From the NCBI GenBank assembly GCA_014859685.1, contig JACUTU010000005.1:62001-126000 (forward strand): a stretch of 64,000 nucleotides of DNA, read 5' to 3'. The notes under the pieces were generated by a model. The model made no database searches. It was not told where the DNA came from and saw nothing but the letters and a program-made list of their open reading frames with translations. A program made the translations under genes and the position numbers. Origin of the DNA: Sulfurospirillum sp. GTDB taxonomy: Bacteria; Campylobacterota; Campylobacteria; Campylobacterales; Sulfurospirillaceae. Below are positions 16,142 to 25,799 of the stretch, one piece after another (positions within the stretch are counted from its first letter, which is position 1; each line of letters begins with the position of its first letter).

Positions 16142-17809
16142 CTACTTGGCAACTCGCAACACTTCTTCAATAGTTGTGATTCCGTTCAGTGCTTTTTTGA
16201 TACCATCAACAAGCATTGGCACAAAACCCTCATCATCTTCGGCTTTTCTTGCTATCTCATATTTGTTCATATTGATTGAGATAAGATGTGAGATGGTTTC
16301 TGTTATCGGTAAAATTTCACTAATCATTGTTCTGCCACTATAGCCACTAAAACCACAACGAACACAGCCATCACCCTTGTAAAAAGTGTACTCTTCTGGC
16401 AATTTATCGGCGATACTTCGCAAAGATGCAACGGGTGGTTTATACTCCCTTTTGCAATGTGGACAAATCTTACGGACAAGTCTTTGTGCCATCACGCCCA
16501 CAAGAGAATCGGCGATAAGATAAGGCTCAAGATTCATCTGAATCATTCGTGTAATTGCACTTGATGCATCATTTGTATGGAGTGTTGAAAACACAAGATG
16601 GCCTGTGAGTGAAGCTTGCACAGCAATGTTAAGCGTTTCAGCATCGCGTACCTCCCCTACCATGATGACATCTGGATCTTGCCTAAGGATAGAACGCAAA
16701 GCATCCGCAAAAGAGTAATTGATCTTATCATTTATCTGAATTTGTTGTGCAAGTGGGAGTTGGTATTCAATCGGATCTTCTATGGTAATCATTTTATTTT
16801 CGATGCTTTTTATCTCATTGAGTGCTGCATAAAGTGTTGTAGTTTTTCCACTTCCTGTTGGACCTGTAACAAACACGATACCATAAGGGCTTTTAAGTAT
16901 TGTTTCAAAAAGTTTGAGATTGCCCTCTTCCATGCCTAAATCTTTGAGTTTAAGAAGGATCTTTTGTTGATCAAGTATACGCATAACGATTGACTCTCCA
17001 AACATTGTTGGAGCCGTTGAAAGTCTAAAGTCATAGTTATTATTTGCAATCCGCATAGAAAATCTTCCATCTTGTGACTTTCGTTTTTCACTGATATCAA
17101 GATTTCCAAGTATTTTGATACGCGATGCAAGTGCATGGTAGATATCAAGATCAAACACAAAGCTCTCCCTCAAAACACCATCTACACGCACACGAACCGA
17201 TACATTGTAGTTTGATGGCTCGACATGGATATCACTCGCACCATTTTTCACAGCACTTTTCACGATGAGTTCTATGAGTTGCATAATCGAGCTTTGTTCA
17301 TTATCGGCTTTATAGTTACCTGATGCTATCTCTTTTTTGATACTATCTGTGATCGCTTTTGTGGCAGCTATGATCTCAAATCTATCAAAGACATGCGCGA
17401 TGTCGGCTTTCAGTGCTACAAAAATTTTGAGAGGTTTTATTGCGATATTTCGTTCTAGCAATTCAAGCGCTTCATAATTAAGCGGATCTTGAACGGCTAC
17501 ATGTACGAATTCTTCATCTTCCAAAAATGGAATCGCTTCAGCATTTTTGAGCATATTTATAGAAAATTTGCCAAGTAGATTAAAATCTATTTTAACGCCA
17601 TAGAGATCTACAAATTCAAGTTTTAACTGTTCTGCAAGCAATTCTATAAATTCCCGCTCGCTTATCCAGCCCTCATCAATTAATACTTGACCGAGTTTTT
17701 TTGAAAAGTTACTTTCTTTTTGTACTTGCAAGGCTTTTTGCACTTTCTCTTCATCGATGATACCTTTTTCAACGAGAATATCACCTATACGAATTTTTTG
17801 TTTGATCAT
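16142..17809 (-). CDS. Pilus/secretion assembly ATPase, GspE/PilB/MshE family
   Basis: Hexameric cytoplasmic ATPase that drives polymerisation of (pseudo)pilins. The N-terminal MshEN-type domain (about 1-140) has the IGDILVEKGIIDEEKVQKAL repeat; MshEN domains bind cyclic di-GMP in MshE, so that is possible here. The ATPase core shows Walker A GPTGSGKTTT, Asp box ITIEDPIEYQL, Walker B ILRQDPDVIMVGEVRD and His box LTGHLVFSTLHTND. A four-cysteine zinc site (CPHC...CVRC) follows, which is typical. I use the ATG at 17809 (MIKQKIRIG), 1 base after the upstream stop. Confidence 0.92.
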   Translation of the reverse strand: MIKQKIRIGDILVEKGIIDEEKVQKALQVQKESNFSKKLGQVLIDEGWISEREFIELLAEQLKLEFVDLYGVKIDFNLLGKFSINMLKNAEAIPFLEDEEFVHVAVQDPLNYEALELLERNIAIKPLKIFVALKADIAHVFDRFEIIAATKAITDSIKKEIASGNYKADNEQSSIMQLIELIVKSAVKNGASDIHVEPSNYNVSVRVRVDGVLRESFVFDLDIYHALASRIKILGNLDISEKRKSQDGRFSMRIANNNYDFRLSTAPTMFGESIVMRILDQQKILLKLKDLGMEEGNLKLFETILKSPYGIVFVTGPTGSGKTTTLYAALNEIKSIENKMITIEDPIEYQLPLAQQIQINDKINYSFADALRSILRQDPDVIMVGEVRDAETLNIAVQASLTGHLVFSTLHTNDASSAITRMIQMNLEPYLIADSLVGVMAQRLVRKICPHCKREYKPPVASLRSIADKLPEEYTFYKGDGCVRCGFSGYSGRTMISEILPITETISHLISINMNKYEIARKAEDDEGFVPMLVDGIKKALNGITTIEEVLRVAK

Positions 17810-17810
17810 C

Positions 17811-18350
17811 TTAAATATACCATCGTTTTTTGATAAGCTCACCATCTCTAAACTCTTCTATGAGTAGCCAACTGTTTTCATTTTTGATCTGTTTTGAAAG
17901 CAATACTTTATGAGTTTGATCAAGTTTCACCTCAATCTTATCGTCAATCTTACTAAAATCTTGCATAACGATATGCTCAAAAACAAGCGAGAGAATATGC
18001 TGCGTTTTAGGAAGCCTTATATTTGAAAGGTCAATGCCATCGTTGATGAATTGGTAGAGAAGTTTTTTGTGCAAAAGTATAGTAGTAAAGTAGGAAGCAT
18101 TTTGCCTATAATCTGGAGTTGAGAGAAGATTTTTTGCTATGTAGCCCAAAGGATTTATAAAATCGCTCTTCAAACAAGCATCACCAATCATAGAAAGTAG
18201 CCGCTCATTTTTGCCATTGTTTTTATAATAACTCGCACTTTGCAAGCAAACTTGTTTAAAGTTACCTTCTTCATAATCGTTGATTATATCGTCTTTTTCA
18301 TATGCAAATAAGCTAGCCGATATAACAATAGCTAGTAGTATTGAACGCAT
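17811..18350 (-). CDS. Exported protein of unknown function in the pilus operon
   Basis: A 179-residue protein with a signal peptide (MRSILLAIVISASLFA) and no family I recognise. The mature part is mostly helical with two cysteines (VCLQSA and DACLKS) that could pair in the periplasm. It ends in a basic strand, KKRWYI. It lies 1 base from both neighbours, between the TPR protein and the assembly ATPase, so a role in the pilus apparatus is likely by position alone. Confidence 0.65.
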   Translation of the reverse strand: MRSILLAIVISASLFAYEKDDIINDYEEGNFKQVCLQSASYYKNNGKNERLLSMIGDACLKSDFINPLGYIAKNLLSTPDYRQNASYFTTILLHKKLLYQFINDGIDLSNIRLPKTQHILSLVFEHIVMQDFSKIDDKIEVKLDQTHKVLLSKQIKNENSWLLIEEFRDGELIKKRWYI

Positions 18351-18351
18351 C

Positions 18352-19083
18352 TCATTCTCCTTTATTGCGGATTTGAGCTAAAAGATTTGCAACTTCTTTT
18401 GAATTAAAAAATTCTAAATAATTTTCTAAAGCCTTGATTGCATCATCTTTGTTGCCAAGCTGTATTTTTGATTGTGCGTAAAGTATCCACGGAGGTGAGA
18501 CATTTGGATCTAATCTGCTAGCTTGTTTACTCCAATAAACAGCTTGCGCATAGGAGGATTGTTCGTAAAAATATTGGGCTAGCTCTATAGCCGTTTCATA
18601 AGAGTTATTGGCTTGAAAATCCCGCAAAAGTACCTCTTTTTTATCAGAAAGCCTTACATGTAAGGAAAAATCTGCTGGTTTTTGCTCTGCAATAACTTGT
18701 GTTTTTTCTACCACTCTGTCTTTTTGAATTTTCTCTTTTTCTTGTACAAATTCTTGTGGCAAAATAAGAGAAAGTTCAATAGTTTCGTAAGTATTGTTGT
18801 GTTTTTGTGGAGCGATAGTTTTTACCTCTTCTTGCAGTACTTCTTTGGGCAGTACTTCTTTGGGCATTTCTTTTGTGATATTTATTTGTGCTTGGATGGT
18901 TTCAATAGGGTCTTTTTGTGTGTTTACTTGCTGAACAATGTTAGATTTTACATCAAAAAAAAGATAAAAAATTCCACCGCAAAGTGTAATTAGAAGCATT
19001 AAGAAGATAAAGATTTTTGCTATTTTTATATTTTGTAGCTTTTTAGCTCGTTTTTCCAACTCTTCAAATCTAGCGTTTGTCAT
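18352..19083 (-). CDS. TPR protein with N-terminal membrane anchor, MshN-like
   Basis: 243 residues: a short basic cytoplasmic start, one membrane helix (about 22-44), a long polar linker with a KEVLPKEVLQEEV repeat, and at least two tetratricopeptide repeats at the C-terminus (about 165-240: YETAIELAQYFYEQSSYAQAV and the following copy ending in DDAIKALENYLEF). MshN in MSHA systems has this layout, which is why I suggest the name; the sequence itself is not conserved enough to prove it. It overlaps the ATPase gene upstream by 14 bases. Confidence 0.7.
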   Translation of the reverse strand: MTNARFEELEKRAKKLQNIKIAKIFIFLMLLITLCGGIFYLFFDVKSNIVQQVNTQKDPIETIQAQINITKEMPKEVLPKEVLQEEVKTIAPQKHNNTYETIELSLILPQEFVQEKEKIQKDRVVEKTQVIAEQKPADFSLHVRLSDKKEVLLRDFQANNSYETAIELAQYFYEQSSYAQAVYWSKQASRLDPNVSPPWILYAQSKIQLGNKDDAIKALENYLEFFNSKEVANLLAQIRNKGE

Positions 19084-19873
19084 GCAACAATCCTATATCC
19101 AAAGCACTCATAATCAAAAGCGTTTCATTGATCTGCTGGTGTTTTTGTAAACCATTTTTTTTCGCATAATCAAGCAAGCGTAAAAGCGTAAAGATATACT
19201 TTTTAACTGTACGAAAATTTCCTTTGGTTAAAGTAGCGATTTTTTTTATATGTTTTGGTAAAAATAAATTTGCTATATCACCATGAGAGTGTTCAAAAAA
19301 TGTGCTTTGTATATATCTATTGATCTCGTCTTTTGAGAGATTGCCGTAGTTTATCACCACTTTTGTTCGAGACTTGAAGTGTTTTTTCTCCAAAATAGCT
19401 TCACCCTCCTCTTTGTGCATCGAAAGTACAAATTGGAATGCTTTTGTATCACTTAAAATGCGGATCAATTCAAACTGTTCTTCATTAAGTAATTGTGCCT
19501 CATCTATGAAAATAGTGTGATTCTTGTCCTTATAGGCAGTTACGATAGTATCTTTGAGTTCATTGAAATTGATATCTTTATCAAAAGTTAGATCTATGGC
19601 ATCATAGAGCATTTTTAAAAGATCTCTTTTGTCAAAAAATGGATGATCGATGAGAATGCTTACTTGATTCATATTTATGTGATTGTGGATATAACGCAAT
19701 ATATAGCTTTTGCCAACTCCTGGATCGCCAATGATAAAAATGAGTGGCGATACTTTGTTATGGATAGATTCTAAGATTTTGTTTCGAGCGATTTCTGCAC
19801 TCATACTATCAAAATACAAATGTGGGTTGAGCTTGTCTGCAAACAGCTCTTTTGCTGCTTCAAAATCTCGCAT
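19070..19873 (-). CDS. AAA ATPase of the ExeA/MshM type
   Basis: ExeA/MshM proteins are ATPases that help insert or assemble the secretin through the peptidoglycan. Walker A is GDPGVGKSYI (about 47-56), Walker B is TIFIDEAQLL, and a sensor region NYGNLSKDEINRYI follows. The domain order fits the AAA_22 family, but without the C-terminal peptidoglycan-binding domain seen in ExeA. The ATG overlaps the secretin stop as TGATG. Length 267 residues. Confidence 0.82.
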   Translation of the reverse strand: MRDFEAAKELFADKLNPHLYFDSMSAEIARNKILESIHNKVSPLIFIIGDPGVGKSYILRYIHNHINMNQVSILIDHPFFDKRDLLKMLYDAIDLTFDKDINFNELKDTIVTAYKDKNHTIFIDEAQLLNEEQFELIRILSDTKAFQFVLSMHKEEGEAILEKKHFKSRTKVVINYGNLSKDEINRYIQSTFFEHSHGDIANLFLPKHIKKIATLTKGNFRTVKKYIFTLLRLLDYAKKNGLQKHQQINETLLIMSALDIGLLHDKR

Positions 19874-21354
19874 CAAAGCTCTTCTTGCAATGATTTATCA
19901 AGTCTCAAAAGATCTGGACTTTGTTTTCCATCAACGATATGCGGGATAAGCACGATAATCATCTCGCTTCTTGTGGTACTTTTTGAAGAGCTTTTAAAAA
20001 CCTCTCCAAGCAAAGGAATGGCTGAAAGTACAGGCACGCTAGTATCATCAATACTATCTTTTTTACCAATAAGCCCACCTATGAGTACTTTATCTCCATC
20101 TTTTACTTTCACGATAGAGGAGAGTTGCCTAATCTTTACATTTGGAGCAAGATAGGCTGTGTCGGTAAGTGGATCAATATTTTCTTTTGAAACTTCACTA
20201 ATGATTGGATTAATTTTGAGCACTATATAATTATCATCCGTTACTTGTGGCGTGATATCAAGTGTTACACCCACAAAAGTTGAACCTGATTCATAACTCT
20301 CTTCAGTAATTGGTGTTGTGGTAGTAGATGTAGTGGTCGTGCCTGTACTGTAACGGTAATTTATCTCTTCACCTACATTGATAATTGCTGGCTGGTTGTT
20401 GAGTGTCATGATCTTTGGGTTCGATACGATTTTTACATCACCTTGTGTCTTGAGAAATTTAATCAATCCATCCATCGAAAAACTATAGCCTACTAGATAA
20501 TTTGGATTTCTAAAAGAATTTACAAAACCATCACTTATCGTTTTGTAAGCTGGATCTTGGAATGTAGTTGTGCCTGCTGAGCCTGTTGCTTTAGCTCTTT
20601 GTGCATCAGATTTGATACTCACACCTAAATCGAATTGACTCCAATCAACACCTGTTGTTTTTGCGTCCGTATATTGCACTTCGATAACTTTTGCTTCTAC
20701 TAGGATCTCTTTATGCAAGCGTTTCATCATTTTTGCAAGATACGCTTCAACACGATCAAGTTGTTTTTTTGTGCCTGTGACACTCAATAAGCCCGCATCT
20801 TGGTTTATAAGTACATCACTCACTTGCGTGGATTTGCCTTGAGAGAGAATATAGTTTATCTCACTTTGGATTTGATCCCAGATCTTAAATTCTGATTCAA
20901 AATCTATGCTTGAGCCGCCACTTCCTGTATCACTTGAACCGCCAGATCCAGAGCTTGCACTTGTTTTGATATCTTGTTTCGCCTTGCTTGAGCGGGTTTT
21001 AAAACTTACATAATCTATAAAAAATGTTTTTGTTTTAAAGTAGCTTATCTTGAGCGTTTTTTTGTTTGGTGTAAGTTCATAATAGATATCATTTTGGCTC
21101 AAAAGAAGTTCTAAGAGTTCACCAAGCGAAGCATCTTTGATATTTATATAATTGACATTTTTTGCAACAATATCCTTGGTATCATTGTCTTCAAAGATTA
21201 AGCTCATTTGACACTCATCAGAGATATTTTCTAACACATTTAAGATACTCACACTTTGATTTTTAATAGTAAATGTAAAAAGCTTGTTTTCACAATTACC
21301 AAATGCAAATGAATTACTTAAGATGAGTAAAAATATAATCACATATTTTTTCAT
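19873..21354 (-). CDS. Secretin, MshL/PilQ/GspD family
   Basis: Outer-membrane ring through which the pilus or substrate leaves. Signal peptide (1-18), an N-terminal STN/N0-like domain (about 25-105), a glycine/serine-rich linker (about 133-150), an N-domain, and the secretin core (about 300-480) with VGVTLDITPQV, VLIGGLIGKK and VPVLSAIPLLGEVFKS. A threonine-rich insert (TTTTSTTTT) lies just before the core beta strands. At 493 residues it is compact and most like MshL. It overlaps both neighbours by 1-3 bases. Confidence 0.9.
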   Translation of the reverse strand: MKKYVIIFLLILSNSFAFGNCENKLFTFTIKNQSVSILNVLENISDECQMSLIFEDNDTKDIVAKNVNYINIKDASLGELLELLLSQNDIYYELTPNKKTLKISYFKTKTFFIDYVSFKTRSSKAKQDIKTSASSGSGGSSDTGSGGSSIDFESEFKIWDQIQSEINYILSQGKSTQVSDVLINQDAGLLSVTGTKKQLDRVEAYLAKMMKRLHKEILVEAKVIEVQYTDAKTTGVDWSQFDLGVSIKSDAQRAKATGSAGTTTFQDPAYKTISDGFVNSFRNPNYLVGYSFSMDGLIKFLKTQGDVKIVSNPKIMTLNNQPAIINVGEEINYRYSTGTTTTSTTTTPITEESYESGSTFVGVTLDITPQVTDDNYIVLKINPIISEVSKENIDPLTDTAYLAPNVKIRQLSSIVKVKDGDKVLIGGLIGKKDSIDDTSVPVLSAIPLLGEVFKSSSKSTTRSEMIIVLIPHIVDGKQSPDLLRLDKSLQEEL

Positions 21355-21740
21355 TATCTTTCCTTGACTTCTAAATACTTTTTTGCCTCGCCTAAAGTGA
21401 GGATTTTTTGAATATTGTCTTTAGAGATTACAATACTTGTTTGTTCTATCTTTTTTATGCGAAAATCCTCAATCTTTTCGCCTTTACCATACCATCTATC
21501 TTTGATAAAAACTTTATCATTAAAGATAGCTTTTGGTGTTATGGCTGATTGTGAGTTTTGATCCTCGTTTTGCACTTCATTTGAATTTGATGCTGGATTT
21601 TTAAGTGTTTCCTCAAAAGGAGAATAGCTTACATGTAGGTCCTTGCTAGCTACTTGCAGATGCGTAAGTTTCTCTAAAATCTCATCAACGCTTTGTGCGA
21701 CAAGCAAAAATGGTAAGAGCAATATCACAAAACTTCTCAC
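21354..21740 (-). CDS. Small exported protein, MshK/PilP-like by position
   Basis: 128 residues with a signal peptide (MRSFVILLLPFLLVAQS), a low-complexity asparagine/glutamine-rich middle and a C-terminal beta-rich segment (FIKDRWYGKGEKIEDFRIKKI...SIVISKD). The last part resembles the short strand-rich domain of PilP/GspC-type proteins that dock to secretins. It lies directly upstream of the secretin gene, the usual place for MshK or PilP. Family assignment rests mainly on position. Confidence 0.6.
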   Translation of the reverse strand: MRSFVILLLPFLLVAQSVDEILEKLTHLQVASKDLHVSYSPFEETLKNPASNSNEVQNEDQNSQSAITPKAIFNDKVFIKDRWYGKGEKIEDFRIKKIEQTSIVISKDNIQKILTLGEAKKYLEVKER

Positions 21741-22351
21741 AATCCAACTCCATACATATGAATAATAATCTCAAATTTTACACCACCCTTTTGTGTATCT
21801 TGAGTGAGGCTAATTTTGTCGATATCCATTAAAAGTTCAAGATTTTCTATGTAATGAATAAATTTTAGTGTATCCATATATGATCCATTACCATCAATAA
21901 TCATTGTTTTTTTATAACCAATAAGCTCTGAAATATCGGCTTTTTTCTCTTGTGTATTTTTTATAAAATTGATTTGAATATTTTTTTGCAATGACTCTTT
22001 CAATAAATCATTCAGTGCTCTTGCAAGTTCTTTTTCAGCAAAAAAAGCAAATTTTACTTTATAAAGATTTGCCATCAAAAATGAACTTCGTTCCTTGAGT
22101 GCTTCAAGATTGCTTGCTTCTTTGAGCTGCAACTCTTTAGTCTGTGCTAAATCTCTACTCAGTCTTTTTGCCGAATTTTTTACTATCTCCATTTGCATCG
22201 ATGCAATTTCACTCTCAAGCGATTCTTGTTTCTCTATCAAAGATGGCAAAAACTGATTGAGTAACATAAAACTCACCAAAAGCACACTCGCATATATCAT
22301 AAATTTTTGTTTTATATCCGCGTTTTGCATATAGGTCATAAAACTATTCAT
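21737..22351 (-). CDS. PilO/MshJ-like inner-membrane alignment protein
   Basis: 204 residues: a short N-terminal cytoplasmic part, one membrane helix (about 18-38), a coiled-coil (about 40-85, rich in E, K, L) and a ferredoxin-like C-terminal domain. The region IIDGNGSYMDTLKFIHYIENLELLMDIDKISL is the usual PilO-type strand-helix-strand. Together with the PilM/PilN-like gene before it and the secretin after it, this makes the standard M-N-O-P-Q order. Overlaps its neighbours by 4 bases on each side. Confidence 0.8.
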   Translation of the reverse strand: MNSFMTYMQNADIKQKFMIYASVLLVSFMLLNQFLPSLIEKQESLESEIASMQMEIVKNSAKRLSRDLAQTKELQLKEASNLEALKERSSFLMANLYKVKFAFFAEKELARALNDLLKESLQKNIQINFIKNTQEKKADISELIGYKKTMIIDGNGSYMDTLKFIHYIENLELLMDIDKISLTQDTQKGGVKFEIIIHMYGVGL

Positions 22352-23490
22352 CGCATTAGCTCCACTAGGCTTATGTATGTATTATCTTCAAGTTTAATCT
22401 CTTGAGTGTTCACGCCAACAAAGCCTTGTGCTATAAGATCTTGCATAAATTTAGCTATATTGTCTCTATCTTTAGAGTTTGAGTATACCGCTATGTGCAT
22501 GTTTTTTGCACCTTCAAGTTTAATGTTTTTTGCTTGAAGCTTATATTTTTGCAACAGAAGATTGACCCGATAAAAAAAGTCGCTTGTTGTTTTGCTTGCA
22601 GTTTTTGTTGCGTATAAGTCTGTGATACTTTTTGATATCTTTTTGATGCGTTCTTGGGTAGCGCTTGATTCATTTTGGATTTGGCTCAGTGCTTTTTTTT
22701 GTTCACTCAAAGCTGTTTGCAATTTGTTTGTGCTAGCTTTGATACTATCTCTTTGCGATGCTACTTCAAGGCTTGTTTGCTCAAGAGCGTTGATTTGTAT
22801 AGAAAGATAGATCGGATATGCCAACAAAAGAGCTAAAAATCCACATACAATAAGGACAAATTTGCCGGCTTCGGTTTGTAAAAAAGGATCTTTTCGCTTA
22901 AAAAAATCGATTTTTAGTGCTGGATCTTGTTCGCTTGCTTGATCAAGCATATAACTAGCTAAGATTGGCGAGAGTGGGCTTGTATCTGGTTGGTTGGAAA
23001 AAAGTTGAAAATCCAACACTTTCATAGTACCATTTGAGAAAAAATTGATAATAAACTCTTTTAATCCCCTGATGCGTCCAAAATGCGTACTCATAAACAA
23101 TCGCTCGATTACATCAAAACCAAAAACACTTCTATTGTGAGTAATAACATTGTTTATTTTTGTAAACATCTTTGAAAACTCGGCTTCAAGTGCGTTAAAA
23201 ATATGTGCGTCATCTTTGGTGTAAAGCCCTACTGCAAGCCCCTTTTCTTGCAATAAAAGCTCAAACGCTTCTAAACTAAGCTCTATATCTTGTTTTTGTA
23301 ACTCTTGCTGCATCTCTTTGAGTGATGAAAGGGATTTTGCGGAGAGATATTTGCCTTCTTTATAGAGTGTTAAAAATGCCTCATCTTGCTCTATATAAAT
23401 AAAAACATCATTTTTAGGTGCTATGATTTTGTTTTTATAGAGTGTTTGAAATGCTAAAAAAGGCAATACAATAAAATCTATATATTTTGA
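22348..23490 (-). pseudogene. MshI/PilM-PilN-like protein, C-terminal part after a frameshift
   Basis: The frame continues the protein begun at 23843 after a 1-base shift at the A6 run (minus strand) at 23491-23496. It then reads KSKYIDFIVLPFLAFQTLYK and on through the rest of an actin-like PilM half, a membrane helix (about 205 residues on), a coiled-coil and a PilN-like domain that ends SLVELMR. The only start codon near its beginning is a TTG at 23466 without a ribosome site, which argues against an independent gene. Joined with the upstream piece, the product would be about 495 residues. It may be restored by slippage; see findings. Confidence 0.75.
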
Positions 23491-23843
23491 TTTTTTAAGC
23501 GCGGAATTGAGTCTTGTGGTGAGTTTTCATGCTCGAGCGCAAAGGCTTCAATAAGCAACATATCTTCGTATTCAAGATCCTTGACTACATGTACAAAACT
23601 GTAGGTTTTTTGCAAATCAAGTCCGAGATCTTCATACATACGGATCTCAATCGATGCGCTTATCTCCTCTTTGGACTGGTTTTTTGGAACTTTGAAACTA
23701 TGTGAAATGAGATCATCATAAAAAATGCGTGAACCGATAAAGGATTTTTTAGAAAAGGAAGATGGTTGCGAAAACTCTTTCGCATCAAAAAAAAGTGCTT
23801 GCTCAATAACTGGATCAAGATAAACAACGGTATCAAAAGCCAT
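23478..23843 (-). pseudogene. MshI/PilM-PilN-like protein, N-terminal part before a frameshift
   Basis: 121 residues (MAFDTVVYLDPVIEQALFF...) that form the beginning of an actin-like PilM/MshI-type protein. The reading ends at a TAG at 23478 just after an A6 run. One extra A there would join it in frame to the downstream piece. The ATG has a GGGC-type ribosome site and follows the pseudopilin gene by 22 bases. The whole gene would supply the cytoplasmic ring that links platform and secretin. Confidence 0.75.
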
Positions 23844-23865
23844 CTATGCCCTTTTATAGTCAATT

Positions 23866-24339
23866 TTAATTGATTTTAGCAAAACCTGACATAGGATAAA
23901 CTGAAATAGTCCTACTTTTGGCGTTTTTGCTGATATTTACATCGATTGTCTGAGTCAATAAGTTTACCGTTAAGGGGTTTGTTGCATTGAATTCAAATGG
24001 TCTGCCTAAAAAATCAAAACAAAGTTTTTTGCTTAGGAGAGTTGTAGTGATGTTTGCATTGAGTTTATAAGTTTTTTTCCGATCAAGTGTTTCAAGAAAG
24101 TTTTTAGAAAATTCTATACATGTATGGTTAAAATATAGTGAATCTTCCCATGTAAAGTCATAACTGAGTGCATTTTTTTGCTGCTCTTTGATGTGCATTA
24201 GGACAAAGTTTGTATCATTTTCAACATCATAATTTGGAACAAAGCCAACACCAACAGAAGCCATGATAGCTATAATAATGATAACAAATACAAGTTCTAT
24301 CGTGGTAAAAGCGGCGGTTAATTTTGAATTACTTCTCAT
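23866..24339 (-). CDS. Minor pseudopilin, GspH-like
   Basis: 157 residues with a prepilin signal in which the cut would fall before FTTIELVFVIIII, after an alanine instead of glycine. The leader is longer (10 residues) than usual. A hydrophobic helix is followed by a beta-rich domain (NFVLMHIKEQQKNAL, KLCFDFLGRPFEF). The pattern fits minor pseudopilins of the GspH/FimT class. It overlaps the next pseudopilin gene upstream by 4 bases. Confidence 0.75.
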   Translation of the reverse strand: MRSNSKLTAAFTTIELVFVIIIIAIMASVGVGFVPNYDVENDTNFVLMHIKEQQKNALSYDFTWEDSLYFNHTCIEFSKNFLETLDRKKTYKLNANITTTLLSKKLCFDFLGRPFEFNATNPLTVNLLTQTIDVNISKNAKSRTISVYPMSGFAKIN

Positions 24340-24797
24340 GGGCGTTGCAAAGTCCTTCTGATTATTCTTATCTTTTTGTCTTGATTTTTTGGATGCGTTG
24401 CATTTGTTTTGACAACAATTTCTAAATCGACCATACCATGTGAGTCTTCGGTTACTATAGCTTGGACTCTATCACAGTTACTTAAAGTTGTCCTATTGTT
24501 GTCGTTTCCCTCAAAGAGATAATATTTTTTAATACTCACATTTGCATCAAACCGTTTGTCTTCTGAGATAAAATTTATGTTTTTTAAGCAATCATTTTGT
24601 GTACTTCTATCATAACCGCTGATAGCCAAAAGTGTCATCTCGACCGCTTCATCCATGAAAAGTTGTGCGCGTTCTTTGAGGTAAAGATCGGCTGTTTGCT
24701 TTGTAGTAATTTGGGCGTATTTCATAGCGATGATGAGTAATCCACTCACTAAAACTATGACGATAAGAGCTTGAATAAGTCCAAAGGCTTGTCGCAT
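24336..24797 (-). CDS. Minor pseudopilin, GspI/MshD-like
   Basis: 153 residues. The start MRQAFGLIQALIVIVLVSG is a degenerate prepilin signal: the cut would be before FGLIQ and the usual glutamate at +5 is replaced by glutamine. A missing E5 is typical of GspK-type tip subunits, so this could be a tip-proximal subunit. Two cysteines (NDCLKN and SNCDRV) may form a disulfide. It overlaps both neighbouring pseudopilin genes. Confidence 0.7.
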   Translation of the reverse strand: MRQAFGLIQALIVIVLVSGLLIIAMKYAQITTKQTADLYLKERAQLFMDEAVEMTLLAISGYDRSTQNDCLKNINFISEDKRFDANVSIKKYYLFEGNDNNRTTLSNCDRVQAIVTEDSHGMVDLEIVVKTNATHPKNQDKKIRIIRRTLQRP

Positions 24798-25675
24798 TAA
24801 AATACCACCTTTTCTTTGGATATATTTACACTATTGCCACCACGAATATTTTTTTTCGTACTGAAATTGAAATAAAGGTTATTGTTCATCACGCCTGCTT
24901 GAAAACTGATGACATCTTCAGCGAGTTTAGCGTAATTTCCATCGGTAAATTTTTGATTTTTCCATGGTCTAAAGTTATAAAAAAGGTAAAGGCTATTAGG
25001 GTCTAAACTAGTGTTTACATCTACACCTCTAGCAATTGCATACGCACTATCTACAAGATAGTATTTTTCATAGATCTCTTTTGGTTGTGTAATAAAAGTT
25101 ATATTGTTATTTGTTGCAGTAAAAGTGTATGTCAAATTTGCACCATTATTAGCCCAGCCAAAAGAGCTATTAAAATCATCTGAAGCCACAAGCGAAGCAT
25201 CATCAAAACTACCCGCAAAGATAAGGGCTATATCTTGATTTGCTATACTTCCGCTGCCAAATTTATCTACATGTAAAGCGTCTATTAAGCTAGCATTGAA
25301 GTCATAACTCACAACTGTTTTTGTATTTTTGTTACTTCCATCAAGATCAATAAAACCACTATATGCACGGGACTTATATGCTTCTACGCTTGTACCTATC
25401 CACTGTAATATCTTGTAATCACCACCATATATATTTGATATAGGCAAAAACGAGCCATCTGTTTTACTGCCTATTACAGTTGCTGGAACTCGCTCATATA
25501 AAAGTGCGGCTATTTGATCGATAACTATTTGGGATGTGAAAGAGAGATCACTCAAAGCTTTTGATTTGGCACTTCGCAAATAGAGATGTTTGAGTGACAC
25601 AAAAGTTCCAGCTGACAGAACGCCAAGTATAACAATAGTTACAATAATTTCTACAAGAGTAAAAGCTCGCTTCAC
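24797..25675 (-). CDS. Minor pseudopilin, GspJ/MshO-like
   Basis: 292 residues with a clear class III signal: MKRAFTLVEIIVTIVILG, cut after A4. The large soluble domain is mainly beta. GTG at 25675 is chosen as start because AAAGGAG lies 8-10 bases upstream and no ATG is close. The size and place fit GspJ/MshO. A 124-base gap with AT-rich sequence separates it from the preceding gene, so it may have its own promoter. Confidence 0.8.
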   Translation of the reverse strand: MKRAFTLVEIIVTIVILGVLSAGTFVSLKHLYLRSAKSKALSDLSFTSQIVIDQIAALLYERVPATVIGSKTDGSFLPISNIYGGDYKILQWIGTSVEAYKSRAYSGFIDLDGSNKNTKTVVSYDFNASLIDALHVDKFGSGSIANQDIALIFAGSFDDASLVASDDFNSSFGWANNGANLTYTFTATNNNITFITQPKEIYEKYYLVDSAYAIARGVDVNTSLDPNSLYLFYNFRPWKNQKFTDGNYAKLAEDVISFQAGVMNNNLYFNFSTKKNIRGGNSVNISKEKVVF

Positions 25676-25799
25676 TTATAAGTCTCCTTTTTGCTAAGCA
25701 AAACACAGAAAAAATTCCTCTCACTAAAGCTTTGCTGAAGAGAAAAAACGAAACTCTTATTTTTATGTTTTTTTGCATTAACTTTTTGGCAAGAGTATA

